Origin: Candidatus Paceibacterota bacterium
GTDB lineage: Bacteria > Actinomycetota > Actinomycetes > Nanopelagicales > Nanopelagicaceae
Assembly: GCA_035530615.1 (NCBI GenBank)
Contig: DATKUL010000001.1
Location: 124,001-188,000 of the forward strand
DNA: 64,000 nucleotides
Direction: 5' to 3'
Below the pieces are notes generated by a model, which was not told where the DNA came from, searched no databases, and worked only from the letters and a program-made list of their open reading frames with translations. Shown in pieces: positions 43,608 to 54,140 of the stretch (position 1 is the first letter of the stretch; every line of letters begins with the position of its first letter). The translations under genes and the position numbers were made by a program.

Positions 43608-44420
43608 TTACTGTAGCAACTCAGAAATCTCTATCCCTAGTTCGCCTAAGCGCTCTTTCCCGCCGTCCAGCGCCGTCAGCACGAATGGTTTTCCATCAGG
43701 CAAGAGCGCATAGGTGTGTTCGAAGTGGGCGCCATGTGATTTATCTGCCGAGACCACAGTCCAGTCATCTTTCAGAACCTTGGTTCGATGAGTGCCGCGA
43801 GTGATCATTGGTTCAATTGCAAGGACTAGCCCTGGAGTTAATTCAGGCCCGAAACCTCGTTTGCCGAAATTAAGTACATGTGGTTCTTGGTGCATCTCCG
43901 TGCCAATCCCATGCCCACCATACTCTTTCAAAATTCCAAAATTACCTTGCGAATTGATGTACTGCTCGACCGCATGACCAATGTCCGAAAGGTGCGCACC
44001 GACGCACCCCGCCGCAATTCCTCGCCACATCGATTCTTCGCAAACGTCCAACAATTTTTGATCCTGTGGATCCACTGTCCCAATAATTGTCGAAAATGCT
44101 GCATCCCCATGCCATCCCTCAACGATTGCCCCACAATCGATCGAGACGATATCCCCGTCCTCAATAATACGATTACCCGGAATTCCATGGACAATTTCAT
44201 CATTGAGTGAGACGCAGATAGTGCCAGTGAAGCCGTGGTAGCCGTTGAAATTGGAGGTTCCGCCGCCGCGCTTTATATTCGCGGCAGCAATCGCATCAAG
44301 TGCGTCAGTACGCATTCCGATCTTGATTGATGATTTCACTACCTCAAGTGTCTGCCCAACAAGCAACCCTGCGCGGCGCATGACCTTCATTTGGTCCAAA
44401 GTCTTCAACTGAATTGCCAC
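43608..44420 (-). CDS. map: Methionine aminopeptidase, type I
   Basis: This 270-residue enzyme removes N-terminal Met from nascent proteins. The five metal ligands are all visible: Asp-95 and Asp-106 (IDCGAIVEGWHGDAAFS), His-170 (GGHGIGTEMH), Glu-203 (AIEPMI) and Glu-234 (FEHTYALL). There is no N-terminal zinc-finger extension. The start is GTG. It lies 13 bases after adk and converges with the GntR gene. In most relatives infA follows directly; here the amino-sugar cassette does. Confidence 0.96.
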   Translation of the reverse strand: MAIQLKTLDQMKVMRRAGLLVGQTLEVVKSSIKIGMRTDALDAIAAANIKRGGGTSNFNGYHGFTGTICVSLNDEIVHGIPGNRIIEDGDIVSIDCGAIVEGWHGDAAFSTIIGTVDPQDQKLLDVCEESMWRGIAAGCVGAHLSDIGHAVEQYINSQGNFGILKEYGGHGIGTEMHQEPHVLNFGKRGFGPELTPGLVLAIEPMITRGTHRTKVLKDDWTVVSADKSHGAHFEHTYALLPDGKPFVLTALDGGKERLGELGIEISELLQ

Positions 44421-44433
44421 TATAAATGCCTAA

Positions 44434-45084
44434 CTAGTGGACGCGACTAAGCGCGGAGATAGCTCGCTCAGTGATCTCTGATACCGAGCCAGATGCACTG
44501 ATGGTGATGAGTAAGCCTTCGGTACGATAAAAAGAAATAATTGGGGCTGTTTGCTCTTGGTAAACCTCAAGCCGACGGGTGATTACCTCTTCTTTGTCGT
44601 CTTCACGTTGGTACAACTCACCTTGACAGGTATCGCACTTCTGCGGATCTGTAGGTTTATCAAATTCAAGATGCCAGACCTTGCCACAGTTGCGACAGAC
44701 GCGGCGTCCAGAAAGACGGAGAATGATTTCTGAGATAGCAACAGAGAGTTCCAACGCAGCGCTGAGCGGCGTCCTCTTCTCTGCCAAAATAGCTCGAAGG
44801 ACTTCGGCTTGCGCGACATTTCGCGGAAAACCATCGAGGAGAAATCCGTTGGCGACGTCATCCTTGCCTAAGCGATCACGGACCATCTCATTTGTTACTG
44901 AGTCCGGGACTAAATCGCCACGATCCATAAAAGATTTCGCCTCAATTCCCAGCGGGGTTCCCTCTTTTAAATTGGCGCGAAAAATGTCACCCGTGGAGAT
45001 GTGCGGAATTGCATAGTGCGAAGCCAGGAATTGAGCCTGCGTTCCTTTGCCAGCACCTGGTGGACCAACCAGGACCAAACGCAT
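44434..45084 (-). CDS. adk: Adenylate kinase
   Basis: This 216-residue enzyme interconverts AMP, ADP and ATP. The P-loop is GPPGAGKGT (residues 7-15), and the AMP-site DGFPRN lies at residues 84-89. The LID domain has a zinc site with Cys-130, Cys-133, Cys-150 and Cys-153, the long zinc-binding form. Its start overlaps the secY stop (TAATG), the classical spc-operon arrangement. Confidence 0.97.
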   Translation of the reverse strand: MRLVLVGPPGAGKGTQAQFLASHYAIPHISTGDIFRANLKEGTPLGIEAKSFMDRGDLVPDSVTNEMVRDRLGKDDVANGFLLDGFPRNVAQAEVLRAILAEKRTPLSAALELSVAISEIILRLSGRRVCRNCGKVWHLEFDKPTDPQKCDTCQGELYQREDDKEEVITRRLEVYQEQTAPIISFYRTEGLLITISASGSVSEITERAISALSRVH

Positions 45085-46379
45085 TAGCGCAAGAACCCCT
45101 CGTATGAACGTTGCTGTAACTGACTTTCGATCTGCTTGGCAGTATCAAGTCCAACACCTACAACGATCAAGATCGCGGTTCCACCAAATGGGAAGTTCTG
45201 GGTGGCACCGAAAAGAATAAGCGCAAGGATCGGAATAATCGCAACGAAGGCCAGATAGAGAGAGCCAGGGGCGGTAATTCGAGAAAGTACGTACTGCAAA
45301 TATTCAGAAGTTGGACGACCAGCGCGGATGCCCGGTACGAATCCACCGTATTTCTTCATGTTGTCAGCAACCTCATCCGGGTTGAAGGTAATTGCGACAT
45401 AGAAGTAGGTGAAGAAAATAATCAGTGCTGCGTAAGAAAGGATGTAGACCGGGTGATCACCCTTGACGAAGTTCCGGGAAATCCACACGGCCCAACCGGC
45501 CTGACTATTTGTGAAGTTAACTATCAAGGATGGAATGTAGAGAAGCGAGGAAGCGAAAATCACGGGGATAACACCAGCCTGGTTGACCTTAATTGGAATG
45601 TAGGTGCTTGTTCCGCCATATGACTGGCGGCCAACCATACGCTTGGCATATTGAACTGGGATACGCCTCTGCGCTTGTTCAACGAAGACAACTGCTGCCA
45701 CTACAAGTACACCAACTGCAAGTACGAAGACGAATGCGAAGAGGCCCTTCTGCAATTTGATGCTCCACAAGTTTCCGGGGAAACCAGCCGCGATAGAAGT
45801 AAAAATCAAGATCGACATACCGTTACCGACTCCGCGGTCAGTGATCAATTCACCGAGCCACATGATTACCGAAGTACCTGCCGTCATAACGAAGATCATG
45901 GTGACGATGCGTGGCCATGAAGTATCAGGAATGATGGGGGCATCACATCCAGAAATCAATCGACCAGGAACGCGCGCTACTGCAACCAGGCCAGTTGACT
46001 GCAAGATTGCAAGGCCAATGGTCAAATAACGGGTGTACTGGGTGAGTTTCGCAGTTCCTGATTGGCCCTCTTGCTTCAAAGTTTCAAAGCGAGGAATGAC
46101 AACGGTCAGAAGCTGAATAATGATCGAGCTGGTGATGTAAGGCATGATGCCGAGAGCGAAAACAGAGAGTTGGAGAAGGGCTCCACCGCTGAAGAGGTTG
46201 ATGAGACCAAAGAGGCCGCCGGATTCAACCTGCTTGAGACAACTCTGCACGTTGGCATACGAAACGCCCGGGGTTGGAACAACCGAACCGAAGCGGAAGA
46301 GACCCATGATCGAGAGGGTGAAGAAAATCTTCTTGCGCAGATCTGGAGTCCTAAAGGCCTTACCAAATGCTGATAGCAC
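45084..46379 (-). CDS. secY: Preprotein translocase subunit SecY
   Basis: This 431-residue protein has ten predicted membrane segments and forms the channel through which Sec substrates cross the membrane. FRFGSVVPTPGV near the N-terminus, the TRYLTIGLAILQS segment and the cytoplasmic loop with RRIPVQYAKR are typical of SecY. The start is GTG at 46379. A 96-base gap separates it from rplO, so internal promoter activity is possible. Confidence 0.97.
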   Translation of the reverse strand: MLSAFGKAFRTPDLRKKIFFTLSIMGLFRFGSVVPTPGVSYANVQSCLKQVESGGLFGLINLFSGGALLQLSVFALGIMPYITSSIIIQLLTVVIPRFETLKQEGQSGTAKLTQYTRYLTIGLAILQSTGLVAVARVPGRLISGCDAPIIPDTSWPRIVTMIFVMTAGTSVIMWLGELITDRGVGNGMSILIFTSIAAGFPGNLWSIKLQKGLFAFVFVLAVGVLVVAAVVFVEQAQRRIPVQYAKRMVGRQSYGGTSTYIPIKVNQAGVIPVIFASSLLYIPSLIVNFTNSQAGWAVWISRNFVKGDHPVYILSYAALIIFFTYFYVAITFNPDEVADNMKKYGGFVPGIRAGRPTSEYLQYVLSRITAPGSLYLAFVAIIPILALILFGATQNFPFGGTAILIVVGVGLDTAKQIESQLQQRSYEGFLR

Positions 46380-46475
46380 TGATCTTCCCCATCTCTCTCA
46401 ATACAGGTTCTTTCTTGGTTTCGTACCCACCGCATACTAATGAATTCACCTTGGAATTGGCATTAGAAAAGCGAT

Positions 46476-46916
46476 TTATAGCGTCTTTGTTGATCCTCCC
46501 GCCGCTGCAATCTTCTCAGAGGCTGAGGAAGAGAATGCATGAGCGTGAACACTGACCTTGACTGCGATATCGCCATTTCCGAGAACCTTGATCGGTAAGC
46601 CACTGCGAGCAGCGCCCTTCTTGACCAAGTCCTCAACGGTGACATCGCCGCCCTTTGGATAAAGAGCATTAATGGTTGCGACATTTACAGCCTGGTACTC
46701 AATGTGTGCAGGGTTCTTAAATCCACGTAACTTTGGAAGACGCATAACGAGAGGCAGCTGGCCACCCTCGAATCCGGCGCGAACCTGGTTACGGGCACGA
46801 GTTCCCTTACCGCCACGACCGGCAGTCTTACCCTTTGATGCTTCTCCGCGACCCTTGCGAGTCTTTACGGTCTTAGCACCGGGGGCTGGACGAAGATGAT
46901 GAACTTTGAGTGTCAT
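46476..46916 (-). CDS. rplO: 50S ribosomal protein L15
   Basis: This 146-residue protein has the L15 pattern [40 protein letters not shown] and the C-terminal [18 protein letters not shown] stretch. It is basic at the N-terminus and reaches into 23S rRNA. It follows rpmD by two bases. Confidence 0.96.
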   Translation of the reverse strand: MTLKVHHLRPAPGAKTVKTRKGRGEASKGKTAGRGGKGTRARNQVRAGFEGGQLPLVMRLPKLRGFKNPAHIEYQAVNVATINALYPKGGDVTVEDLVKKGAARSGLPIKVLGNGDIAVKVSVHAHAFSSSASEKIAAAGGSTKTL

Positions 46917-46918
46917 CG

Positions 46919-47101
46919 TTATTCAACCTCCTCAACCTGGATCAGATGGCGAACGGCGTGAACCATGCCACGAATTTCTGGACGATCTTCTTTTACGACC
47001 ACGTCATTGATTCGCTTCAACCCAAGGGATCGCAATGTATGTCGAATCTCTGGCTTGCTACCAATCTTTGATTTGATCTGGGTAACTTTCAAACGAGGCA
47101 T
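46919..47101 (-). CDS. rpmD: 50S ribosomal protein L30
   Basis: This 60-residue protein shows [20 protein letters not shown] then [11 protein letters not shown], the complete L30 fold. Its stop lies two bases before rplO, and its start overlaps the rpsE stop by one base. Confidence 0.96.
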   Translation of the reverse strand: MPRLKVTQIKSKIGSKPEIRHTLRSLGLKRINDVVVKEDRPEIRGMVHAVRHLIQVEEVE

Positions 47102-47727
47102 TAGGCACCTACCGGAATCTGTGAAGCGCGGATAAGTGCTGCAGGTGCAACATCTTCAAGTGGGCGACCGCGACGAGCAGCAATTGCTGCAGGGCTTTCG
47201 AGTTGCTTCAATGCAGCGACCGTGGCGTGAACCATGTTGATTGCATTATTTGAACCCAAAGATTTTGTAAGTACATCGGAAATTCCAGCGCACTCAAGTA
47301 CGGCACGAACGGGACCACCGGCGATAACACCGGTACCAGGACTTGCTGGACGAAGAAGAACTACACCAGCCGCAGCTTCACCCTGTGTTTGATGAGGAAT
47401 GGTGCCTTGGATGCGAGGAACAGTGAAGAAAGACTTCTTCGCTTCCTCGACAGCCTTGGCAATTGCTTGCGGAACTTCTTTCGACTTTCCGTAGCCAATT
47501 CCAACTTGACCATTGCCATCTCCAACTACAACAAGTGCCGTGAAGGAGAAGCGACGTCCGCCTTTTACAACCTTTGATACGCGGTTGATGAAGACAACGC
47601 GCTCGATATACGGGCTCTTCTCTTGCTGACGGTCATCGCGTCGTTCGCGTCGTTCGCGACGGTCACTGCCCTTTGGGGCATCGCCCGCTGGAGCGCCACT
47701 ACGTGCTTGAGTTGGATTACCAGCCAT
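47101..47727 (-). CDS. rpsE: 30S ribosomal protein S5
   Basis: This 208-residue protein has an N-terminal charged extension ([19 protein letters not shown]), then the S5 double-stranded RNA-binding domain ([20 protein letters not shown]) and C-terminal domain ([20 protein letters not shown]). The extension is typical of actinobacteria. S5 lines the mRNA entry channel and affects decoding accuracy. Confidence 0.97.
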   Translation of the reverse strand: MAGNPTQARSGAPAGDAPKGSDRRERRERRDDRQQEKSPYIERVVFINRVSKVVKGGRRFSFTALVVVGDGNGQVGIGYGKSKEVPQAIAKAVEEAKKSFFTVPRIQGTIPHQTQGEAAAGVVLLRPASPGTGVIAGGPVRAVLECAGISDVLTKSLGSNNAINMVHATVAALKQLESPAAIAARRGRPLEDVAPAALIRASQIPVGA

Positions 47728-48104
47728 TAGAAGTCCAATCCGTTCTCTCGTGCACTCTCAGCAAGAGCTGCAATACGACCATGGAACTTGTTGCCGCCGC
47801 GATCGAAAACGACCGTGGTAATTCCTGCTGCTTTGGCACGCTCTGCGATCAAGGCACCGAGTTGGCGAGACTTTGCAGTCTTATCACCGGCTGCCACCCG
47901 AAGATCGGCTTCCATTGTGGATGCGCTAGCCAAGGTACGACCGGCTAGATCATCGACAACCTGGACGACGAGGTGACGAGCAGAGCGCGAAACGACGAGG
48001 CGTGGTCTGGCAGAAGTTCCGGAGACCTTCTTGCGAACACGGAAATGACGACGGGCACGGGCATTAGTTGCCGAGCCTTTTACGACCTTTACACCGATAG
48101 CCAT
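47727..48104 (-). CDS. rplR: 50S ribosomal protein L18
   Basis: This 125-residue protein binds 5S r[23 protein letters not shown] and [10 protein letters not shown] are the L18 core, and [20 protein letters not shown] is the conserved C-terminal half. It is coupled to rpsE and rplF by one-base overlaps on either side. Confidence 0.97.
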   Translation of the reverse strand: MAIGVKVVKGSATNARARRHFRVRKKVSGTSARPRLVVSRSARHLVVQVVDDLAGRTLASASTMEADLRVAAGDKTAKSRQLGALIAERAKAAGITTVVFDRGGNKFHGRIAALAESARENGLDF

Positions 48105-48643
48105 TACTTCTTACCCGTCTTTCCTTGCTTGCGGCGAACAACTTCGCCTGAGAGACGCAAGCCCTTGCCCTTATAAGGATCGGCCTTACGCAATTTCTTA
48201 ATCTTCGCGGCAACTTCGCCTACGAGTTGCTTATCAATACCCGAGATTGAGAACTTGGTTGGAGATTCAACCTTGAAGGTAATCCCGACAGGTGCAGGGA
48301 AAAGAATTGAGTGGCTGTATCCAAGTGCAAACTCAAGGTCTGCGCCCTTCTCAGCTACACGGTAACCCACACCAACAATTTCGATCGTTTTGCTGTAACC
48401 ATTGGTTACGCCTTCGACCATGTTGGCGACGAGGGTTCGAGAAAGTCCATGAAGTGAACGGCTCAAGCGCTCATCATTTGGGCGAGCAACTGTAAGAACG
48501 CCTTCACTCTGTGAAACTTGAATTGGTTCAGCGACAGAGAGCGACAGGGAGCCCTTAGGTCCCTTCACGGCAACGTCCTGACCAGAAATAGAAACTTCTA
48601 CGCCCGCTGGGACGGTGATTGGCATACGACCGATACGTGACAT
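48104..48643 (-). CDS. rplF: 50S ribosomal protein L6
   Basis: This 179-residue protein has two similar alpha/beta domains and starts [18 protein letters not shown] reading from 48655 adds four residues and overlaps the rpsH stop; the ATG at 48643 gives the family start. The C-terminal [20 protein letters not shown] contacts the sarcin-ricin region. Confidence 0.96.
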   Translation of the reverse strand: MSRIGRMPITVPAGVEVSISGQDVAVKGPKGSLSLSVAEPIQVSQSEGVLTVARPNDERLSRSLHGLSRTLVANMVEGVTNGYSKTIEIVGVGYRVAEKGADLEFALGYSHSILFPAPVGITFKVESPTKFSISGIDKQLVGEVAAKIKKLRKADPYKGKGLRLSGEVVRRKQGKTGKK

Positions 48644-48648
48644 ATCAA

Positions 48649-49053
48649 TTACCACACATAGGCGAGAACTTCTCCGCCTACGCCCTGTTTGTTGGCTTGC
48701 TTATCAGTTAGCAAGCCGGAAGAAGTTGAAATAATGGCAACGCCTAGACCGCCAAGAACTTTTGGCAGTGCAGTCGACTTTGCGTAAACACGAAGTCCTG
48801 GCTTACTTACCCGACGAAGTCCGGCAATCGAACGCTCGCGATTAGGTCCGAATTTCAAATCTAGAACGAGTGTCTTGCCGACGCCATTTGCATTGGCGTC
48901 AACACGGTACCCGCCGATGAAACCCTCCTGTTGAAGGATAGTTGCGATGCGCGTCTTTACCGATGAAGACGGCATGGAAACCGAATCATGGTAGGCAGAG
49001 TTTGCATTACGCAGACGCGTTAGCATGTCCGCGATCGGATCTGTCATTGTCAT
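48649..49053 (-). CDS. rpsH: 30S ribosomal protein S8
   Basis: This 134-residue protein has [18 protein letters not shown] at the start and [20 protein letters not shown] near the end, both invariant for S8. S8 is a primary 16S rRNA binder and often autoregulates the spc operon. The 73-base gap to rpsN contains a strong hairpin. Confidence 0.97.
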   Translation of the reverse strand: MTMTDPIADMLTRLRNANSAYHDSVSMPSSSVKTRIATILQQEGFIGGYRVDANANGVGKTLVLDLKFGPNRERSIAGLRRVSKPGLRVYAKSTALPKVLGGLGVAIISTSSGLLTDKQANKQGVGGEVLAYVW

Positions 49054-49083
49054 ACGTGGCCTGTGGCCTTTCTCGAACTGGTT

Positions 49084-49102
49084 TCCCGACAGGGTGTCGG
49101 GA
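49084..49102. other. Perfect hairpin between rpsN and rpsH
   Basis: TCCCGACA-GGG-TGTCGGGA is an eight-base perfect stem with a three-base loop. On the plus strand it is followed by CCTTTTTC, so it looks like a terminator for antisense transcription; in the direction of the ribosomal genes it has A residues before and no U-tract after. It lies just upstream of rpsH, the known target site for S8 autoregulation in other bacteria. Confidence 0.55.
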
Positions 49103-49126
49103 CCTTTTTCGTAGTTGTTGGGTTAA

Positions 49127-49312
49127 TTACCAGGAAGCTTTAGTGATGCCAGGAAGTTCGCCGCGGTGCGCCATCTCACGGAAGCAGATGCGGCAAATTC
49201 CAAACTTTTGGTAGACAGCATGCGGACGTCCGCAACGCTGGCACCGTGTGTATCCGCGAACCTTGAACTTTGGCTTACGGGCTGCTTTTACTTTGAGCGA
49301 TGTCTTAGCCAT
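49127..49312 (-). CDS. rpsN: 30S ribosomal protein S14, zinc-binding type (S14Z)
   Basis: This 61-residue protein is the short zinc form: [20 protein letters not shown] holds two CxxC pairs, and [17 protein letters not shown] ends it. The short form sits in the spc operon of many Gram-positives. Its start abuts the rplE stop. Confidence 0.97.
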   Translation of the reverse strand: MAKTSLKVKAARKPKFKVRGYTRCQRCGRPHAVYQKFGICRICFREMAHRGELPGITKASW

Positions 49313-49864
49313 TTAGTTCTCCTTGAAAGGAAAGCCGAGCGCCTTGAGGAGTGCGCGACCTTCTTCATCGTTCTTTGCGGTGGTAACGAAGGTGATGTCC
49401 ATACCGCGCGGACGATCAACCTTGTCTTGTTGAATCTCAGGGAACACAACTTGTTCGGTGAGACCAAAGGTGTAATTGCCATTTCCATCAAATTGCTTTG
49501 GTGAAAGTCCACGGAAGTCGCGGATACGTGGCAAGGAGATGGAAAGCAGACGGTCTGTGAACTCCCACATGCGGTCTCCGCGAAGTGTCACGTGTGCACC
49601 AATGGGCATGTTCTCGCGGAGTTTGAACTGCGCGATGGACTTGCGTGACTTGGTGACCTGTGGCTTCTGACCGGTGATCGTGGTGAGGTCGCGAATTGCG
49701 CCTTCGATCAACTTGGCGTCCCGTGCTGCTTCACCAACACCCATGTTGACCACAACTTTGGTCAGGGTTGGAATCTGCATCACGTTCTTGTAGCCAAATT
49801 GAGCCTTGAGAGCAGGTGCGATCTCACTGCGGTAGCGTCCCTTGAGACGTACTAGGGTCGACAT
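49313..49864 (-). CDS. rplE: 50S ribosomal protein L5
   Basis: This 183-residue protein binds 5S rRNA and the P-site tRNA elbow. [31 protein letters not shown] and the C-terminal [17 protein letters not shown] are family landmarks. Its ATG overlaps the rplX stop (TAATG). Confidence 0.97.
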   Translation of the reverse strand: MSTLVRLKGRYRSEIAPALKAQFGYKNVMQIPTLTKVVVNMGVGEAARDAKLIEGAIRDLTTITGQKPQVTKSRKSIAQFKLRENMPIGAHVTLRGDRMWEFTDRLLSISLPRIRDFRGLSPKQFDGNGNYTFGLTEQVVFPEIQQDKVDRPRGMDITFVTTAKNDEEGRALLKALGFPFKEN

Positions 49865-50175
49865 TAGATGTCCTTTCCGGTGCGACGGGAAATTCGCACG
49901 TTCTTGCCGTTTTCATCTTTGCGAGCACCAAGGCGAGTGGCCTTGCCGTCCTCATCAATGATCATGACATTTGAAATCGCGATTGAGGCTTCAACATTGA
50001 CTATGCCGCCGACCTTTACTCCGCGATCACCCGTGGTTTCGCGGGTGTGCTTCTTTACGCGATTGACGCCCTCAACCAGGATGCGCTTGGAATCCAAGTC
50101 GAGCACCTTGCCGGTTACGCCCTTATCTTTTCCAGCGATAACAAGAACGGTATCGCCCTTCTTAATCTTGGCCAT
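49864..50175 (-). CDS. rplX: 50S ribosomal protein L24
   Basis: This 103-residue protein has the KOW motif near its start ([20 protein letters not shown]) and the basic [13 protein letters not shown] segment. L24 initiates 50S assembly. It lies two bases after rplN. Confidence 0.97.
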   Translation of the reverse strand: MAKIKKGDTVLVIAGKDKGVTGKVLDLDSKRILVEGVNRVKKHTRETTGDRGVKVGGIVNVEASIAISNVMIIDEDGKATRLGARKDENGKNVRISRRTGKDI

Positions 50176-50177
50176 TG

Positions 50178-50546
50178 TTAGAGCACCTCCGGCGCTAGCG
50201 AAATGATCTTCATGAACTTCTTGTCACGAAGTTCGCGTGCAACAGGTCCGAAGATACGAGTGCCACGTGGTTCGCCATCCGCCTTAAGGATGACTGCAGC
50301 ATTCTCGTCAAATTTGATATAGGAACCATCTGGACGACGGCGCTCCTTAACAGTTCGAACGATGACAGCCTTGACGACTTCACCCTTCTTTACTTGACCG
50401 CCGGGAATTGCATCCTTGACGGTACAGACAATGATGTCTCCGATACCGGCATAGCGTCGCTTGGAGCCACCGAGAACACGGATGCAGAGGAGTTCTTTCG
50501 CTCCTGTGTTATCCGCGACGCGTAGACGCGACTCTTGTTGAATCAT
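50178..50546 (-). CDS. rplN: 50S ribosomal protein L14
   Basis: This 122-residue protein opens with [19 protein letters not shown], and [20 protein letters not shown] lies near the end. Both are invariant L14 segments that line the subunit interface. It starts the spc gene group after an 18-base gap from rpsQ. Confidence 0.97.
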   Translation of the reverse strand: MIQQESRLRVADNTGAKELLCIRVLGGSKRRYAGIGDIIVCTVKDAIPGGQVKKGEVVKAVIVRTVKERRRPDGSYIKFDENAAVILKADGEPRGTRIFGPVARELRDKKFMKIISLAPEVL

Positions 50547-50564
50547 CTTTTACTACCGGCCCCT

Positions 50565-50843
50565 CTACTTAGCTTTCTCGAGGATTTCGACTACACGCCA
50601 ACGCTTGGTTGCCGAGATAGGTCGAGTCTCCATGATGATTACACGATCGCCTACGCCAGCAGCATTCTGCTCGTCGTGGGCTTTAAGTTTACGAGAACGA
50701 CTCATAACCTTGCTGTAGAGACCGTGCTTTACACGATCCATTACTTCAACAGTTACTGTCTTATCCATCTTGTCGCTTACAACAATTCCCTCACGGGTCT
50801 TGCGAAAACCGCGATCCTCGACAGAAGCGCCATTTTGCGTCAT
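50565..50843 (-). CDS. rpsQ: 30S ribosomal protein S17
   Basis: This 92-residue protein has [20 protein letters not shown] and [20 protein letters not shown], the OB-fold core of S17. Its ATG overlaps the rpmC stop (ATGA). Confidence 0.97.
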   Translation of the reverse strand: MTQNGASVEDRGFRKTREGIVVSDKMDKTVTVEVMDRVKHGLYSKVMSRSRKLKAHDEQNAAGVGDRVIIMETRPISATKRWRVVEILEKAK

Positions 50844-51055
50844 GCAGCACCTCCGATACCTAATTCACGTTCACGAATAATGGTGTAGATCCGAGCGATC
50901 TCTTTACGTACCGCGCTGAGTCGACCGTGGCTCTCCGTCTGCCCAGTGGCAACCTGAAAGCGAATGTTGAAGAGTTCTTCTTTCGATTCGCGAAGTTTTG
51001 CGTTTAACTCATCAGATGGTAACGCGCGCAGTTCATCGTTAGTTGTAGTAGCCAT
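50840..51055 (-). CDS. rpmC: 50S ribosomal protein L29
   Basis: This 71-residue two-helix protein sits at the polypeptide exit. [20 protein letters not shown] and [11 protein letters not shown] are its family segments. It is coupled to rplP and rpsQ by overlaps. Confidence 0.96.
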   Translation of the reverse strand: MATTTNDELRALPSDELNAKLRESKEELFNIRFQVATGQTESHGRLSAVRKEIARIYTIIRERELGIGGAA

Positions 51056-51468
51056 TACGCCTCCTCACGTCGAACAACTCGGCACTTCATTGGAAGTTTG
51101 TGAATTGCTAGACGCATTGCTTCTTGAGCAATTGACTCAGTTACGCCGGAGATTTCGAACATCACACGGCCTGGCTTTACGTTTGCGATCCACCACTCTG
51201 GTGAACCTTTACCGGAACCCATGCGAGTTTCGGCTGGTTTCTTGGTAATGGGGCGGTCTGGATAAATGTTGATCCAAACTTTTCCACCACGCTTGATGTA
51301 ACGCGTCATTGCAATACGCGCTGCTTCAATCTGTCGGTTGGTGACATAGGCGGGCTCAAGAGCTTGAATACCGAAGTCTCCAAAGGAAACGGCGGTGCCG
51401 CCCTTTGATGCACCACTGCGAGATGGGTGGTGCTGCTTACGGTGCTTGACTCGACGAGGAATTAACAT
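51055..51468 (-). CDS. rplP: 50S ribosomal protein L16
   Basis: This 137-residue protein contacts tRNA at the peptidyl-transferase region. [19 protein letters not shown] is the family opening, and [20 protein letters not shown] the central loop. Its gene abuts rpsC. Confidence 0.97.
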   Translation of the reverse strand: MLIPRRVKHRKQHHPSRSGASKGGTAVSFGDFGIQALEPAYVTNRQIEAARIAMTRYIKRGGKVWINIYPDRPITKKPAETRMGSGKGSPEWWIANVKPGRVMFEISGVTESIAQEAMRLAIHKLPMKCRVVRREEA

Positions 51469-52308
51469 TTAAGCCTCGCCTCCTTCCACGGGAGTTTCAG
51501 GAGTTTCAGGTGCTGCTGCTGCTGCTGGTGCTGCTGGTGGTTCAACAACCGCAGTTGCGGCACGAGAAGTTGGTGTTGATGAAGTCACTTCACCACGAGT
51601 TGCGCGTGGCGCTGGACGACGTGGACGATCAGCCTTTGGTGCACGTGCAGCAGCAAGTGCTGCGGCCTCACGCTCTGCACGTGAATGAATAACTTCGCCC
51701 TTGTAAATCCAGACCTTTACGCCAAGACGGCCGAAGGTGGTGTGAGCTTCATAGAAGCCGTAGTCAATATCCGCACGCAAGGTGTGGAGAGGGACGCGGC
51801 CTTCGCGATAGAACTCAGAACGTGACATTTCAGCGCCACCCAGACGTCCACCGCACTGGACACGGATGCCCTTAGCGCCGGACTTCAATGCGGTCTGCAT
51901 TGCCTTACGCATTGCGCGACGGAATGAAACACGTGCAGCAAGCTGCTCGGCGATTCCCTGTGCAACGAGTTGGGCATCAATCTCTGGATTCTTGACCTCA
52001 AGAATATTGAGCTGGACCTGCTTGCCAGTGAGCTTCTCGAGCTCTAAGCGAAGCTTGTCTGCTTCCATTCCACGGCGACCAATAACAATTCCTGGACGTG
52101 CCGTGTGAAGGTCAATCCGGACACGATCACGGGTGCGCTCGATTTCAATTCGAGAAACACCAGCACGCTCCATGCCCTTACTCATCATGCGACGAATTGC
52201 GACATCTTCTTTTACATAATCCTTGTACAACTTGTCTGCATACCAACGAGATTTGAACTCCGTGGTGATGCCAAGACGGAAGCCGTGGGGGTTTACCTTT
52301 TGACCCAT
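51469..52308 (-). CDS. rpsC: 30S ribosomal protein S3
   Basis: This 279-residue protein has the KH domain with [16 protein letters not shown] and the C-terminal domain with [12 protein letters not shown] Pro/Ala-rich tail of ~60 residues ([20 protein letters not shown]) extends past the usual end, as in many actinobacteria. S3 takes part in mRNA unwinding at the entry channel. Its ATG overlaps the rplV stop. Confidence 0.97.
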   Translation of the reverse strand: MGQKVNPHGFRLGITTEFKSRWYADKLYKDYVKEDVAIRRMMSKGMERAGVSRIEIERTRDRVRIDLHTARPGIVIGRRGMEADKLRLELEKLTGKQVQLNILEVKNPEIDAQLVAQGIAEQLAARVSFRRAMRKAMQTALKSGAKGIRVQCGGRLGGAEMSRSEFYREGRVPLHTLRADIDYGFYEAHTTFGRLGVKVWIYKGEVIHSRAEREAAALAAARAPKADRPRRPAPRATRGEVTSSTPTSRAATAVVEPPAAPAAAAAPETPETPVEGGEA

Positions 52309-52694
52309 TACTTGGTCGCTCCCTTCTTAACGTCAGACACGACAACAGTTATGTGGCTGCTGCGCTTAAGAATTCTGAAACCGCGACCTTGAGCACGTGG
52401 ACGGAAACGCTTCATCGTGGTTCCTTCGTCAACGGTTGCGGTAACAACCCAGAGTTCGGATGCGTCACGAATTGCTGGATTCTTCTGCTTTGCGTTAGCA
52501 ACAGCTGAAGCCACCAAGGTGTAGACATCTGCGCCCGCGGCTTGCGGAGCAAACTTAAGGACGGCAAGTGCTTGATCGGCGCGGGAACCGCGGATCAAAT
52601 CGACAACTCGGCGTGCCTTCTGTGGTGTGTGTCGGATGTCGCGCAGAACTGCACGAGCTACCGTCGCGTCAATTGCCTCTGGTGACTTAGCCAC
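52308..52694 (-). CDS. rplV: 50S ribosomal protein L22
   Basis: This 128-residue protein starts GTG at 52694 (then [20 protein letters not shown]), seven bases after a GGAGG site that lies within the end of rpsS. The longer reading from 52769 adds 25 residues without family match. [15 protein letters not shown] and [20 protein letters not shown] are the conserved L22 regions, the latter forming the loop that lines the exit tunnel. Confidence 0.95.
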   Translation of the reverse strand: MAKSPEAIDATVARAVLRDIRHTPQKARRVVDLIRGSRADQALAVLKFAPQAAGADVYTLVASAVANAKQKNPAIRDASELWVVTATVDEGTTMKRFRPRAQGRGFRILKRSSHITVVVSDVKKGATK

Positions 52695-52968
52695 GTGTAG
52701 CCCTCCGATCATCCTTGACGTGTCCTCGGAAGGTACGTGTTGGTGAAAATTCTCCGAGCTTGTGTCCAACCATTGCGTCAGTCACGAAAACTGGAATGTG
52801 CTTGCGGCCATCGTGTACTGCGATGGCGTGCCCAATCATGGAAGGAGTGATCATCGACCGGCGCGACCAGGTCTTGATAACGTTCTTGGTGTTATTTGCG
52901 TTCTGCGCATCTACCTTCTTGGTGAGATGGCCGTCCACAAATGGACCCTTCTTCAAACTACGTGGCAT
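52687..52968 (-). CDS. rpsS: 30S ribosomal protein S19
   Basis: This 93-residue protein has [19 protein letters not shown] and [16 protein letters not shown], invariant S19 regions of the 30S head. It ends within the ribosome-binding region of rplV and overlaps that gene by eight bases. Confidence 0.97.
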   Translation of the reverse strand: MPRSLKKGPFVDGHLTKKVDAQNANNTKNVIKTWSRRSMITPSMIGHAIAVHDGRKHIPVFVTDAMVGHKLGEFSPTRTFRGHVKDDRRATRG

Positions 52969-52976
52969 GAGAACCC

Positions 52977-53810
52977 CTACCGCTTCTTATTCGATTTACG
53001 ACGACGGACAATGAGTGAATCGCTCGCCTTTTTCTTGCGGGTGCGACCTTCAGGCTTACCCCAAGGTGTAACAGGATGGCGACCTCCAGAGGTCTTTCCT
53101 TCACCACCACCGTGTGGGTGATCCACTGGGTTCATAACAACACCGCGAACAGATGGGCGAATACCCAACCAACGCATACGTCCGGCCTTGCCGTAGTTGA
53201 TGTTGGATTGCTCGGCGTTGCCGACTTCACCAACAGTTGCCCGACACCGGACATCTACGTTACGAATTTCGCCAGATGGCATACGAAGTTGGGCGTATGC
53301 GCCTTCCTTTGCAACCAACTGAACACTCGCGCCTGCAGAACGAGCAATCTTTGCTCCTCCACCCGGGCGAAGTTCGATTGCGTGAATGACAGTTCCTACT
53401 GGAATGTTGCGAAGTGGCAAGTTGTTTCCTGGCTTGATGTCGGCCTTTGGACCGTTTTCGACCATGTCACCTTGCGACAACTTATTTGGGGCGATGATGT
53501 AGCGCTTCTCTCCATCTGCGTAGTGCAGAAGAGCAATGCGAGCTGTGCGGTTTGGGTCGTACTCAATGTGAGCGACCTTTGCGGGTACACCATCTTTATC
53601 GTTGCGAACAAAGTCAATGAGGCGATAGGCACGCTTGTGTCCACCACCTTGGTGTCGCACTGTGATGCGACCAGTTGAGTTACGTCCACCCTTGGAGTGA
53701 ATTGGACGCACCAGCGACTTCTCAGGTGTGGTGCGTGTGAGCTCAGCAAAATCTGGAACGCTCGCGCCGCGCTGACCCGGGGTCGTGGGCTTTAACTTAC
53801 GAAGTGCCAT
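52977..53810 (-). CDS. rplB: 50S ribosomal protein L2
   Basis: This 277-residue protein supports the peptidyl-transferase centre. [36 protein letters not shown] and [19 protein letters not shown] (with the key His) are present. It lies eight bases before rpsS and 39 bases after rplW. Confidence 0.97.
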   Translation of the reverse strand: MALRKLKPTTPGQRGASVPDFAELTRTTPEKSLVRPIHSKGGRNSTGRITVRHQGGGHKRAYRLIDFVRNDKDGVPAKVAHIEYDPNRTARIALLHYADGEKRYIIAPNKLSQGDMVENGPKADIKPGNNLPLRNIPVGTVIHAIELRPGGGAKIARSAGASVQLVAKEGAYAQLRMPSGEIRNVDVRCRATVGEVGNAEQSNINYGKAGRMRWLGIRPSVRGVVMNPVDHPHGGGEGKTSGGRHPVTPWGKPEGRTRKKKASDSLIVRRRKSNKKR

Positions 53811-53849
53811 TATCTTTCCCTTGTCCTATTCCTGTAGTCCCGGTCCCCG

Positions 53850-54140
53850 TTAGGAAACTGGGCCTCCAAAGATGTCGATGCGGTCGCCGGCTGCTACTTG
53901 CACGATTGCTCGCTTGGTGTCCTTGCGCTTTCCATCACCAAAACGTGTGCGCTTGTTCTTGCCCATACGGTTCATGGTGTTCACACTCAGAACCTTGACG
54001 CCGAACACTTCTTCGACCGCGATCTTGATCTGGGTCTTATTAGCATCTGGAGCCACCAAGAAGGTGTACTTGTTTTCGTCGAGCAGCCCGTATGCCTTTT
54101 CAGAGACAACTGGTGCTAACAAAATATCGCGGTGGGTCAT
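53850..54140 (-). CDS. rplW: 50S ribosomal protein L23
   Basis: This 96-residue protein at the tunnel exit binds trigger factor and [23 protein letters not shown] and [20 protein letters not shown] are its landmarks. Its ATG overlaps the rplD stop by four bases. Confidence 0.97.
   Translation of the reverse strand: MTHRDILLAPVVSEKAYGLLDENKYTFLVAPDANKTQIKIAVEEVFGVKVLSVNTMNRMGKNKRTRFGDGKRKDTKRAIVQVAAGDRIDIFGGPVS

Noticed and set aside
53076-53678. 200-codon plus-strand open frame opposite rplB
   Set aside because: It lies fully inside rplB in antisense. Its Trp/Cys/Val-rich composition is typical of a shadow frame.
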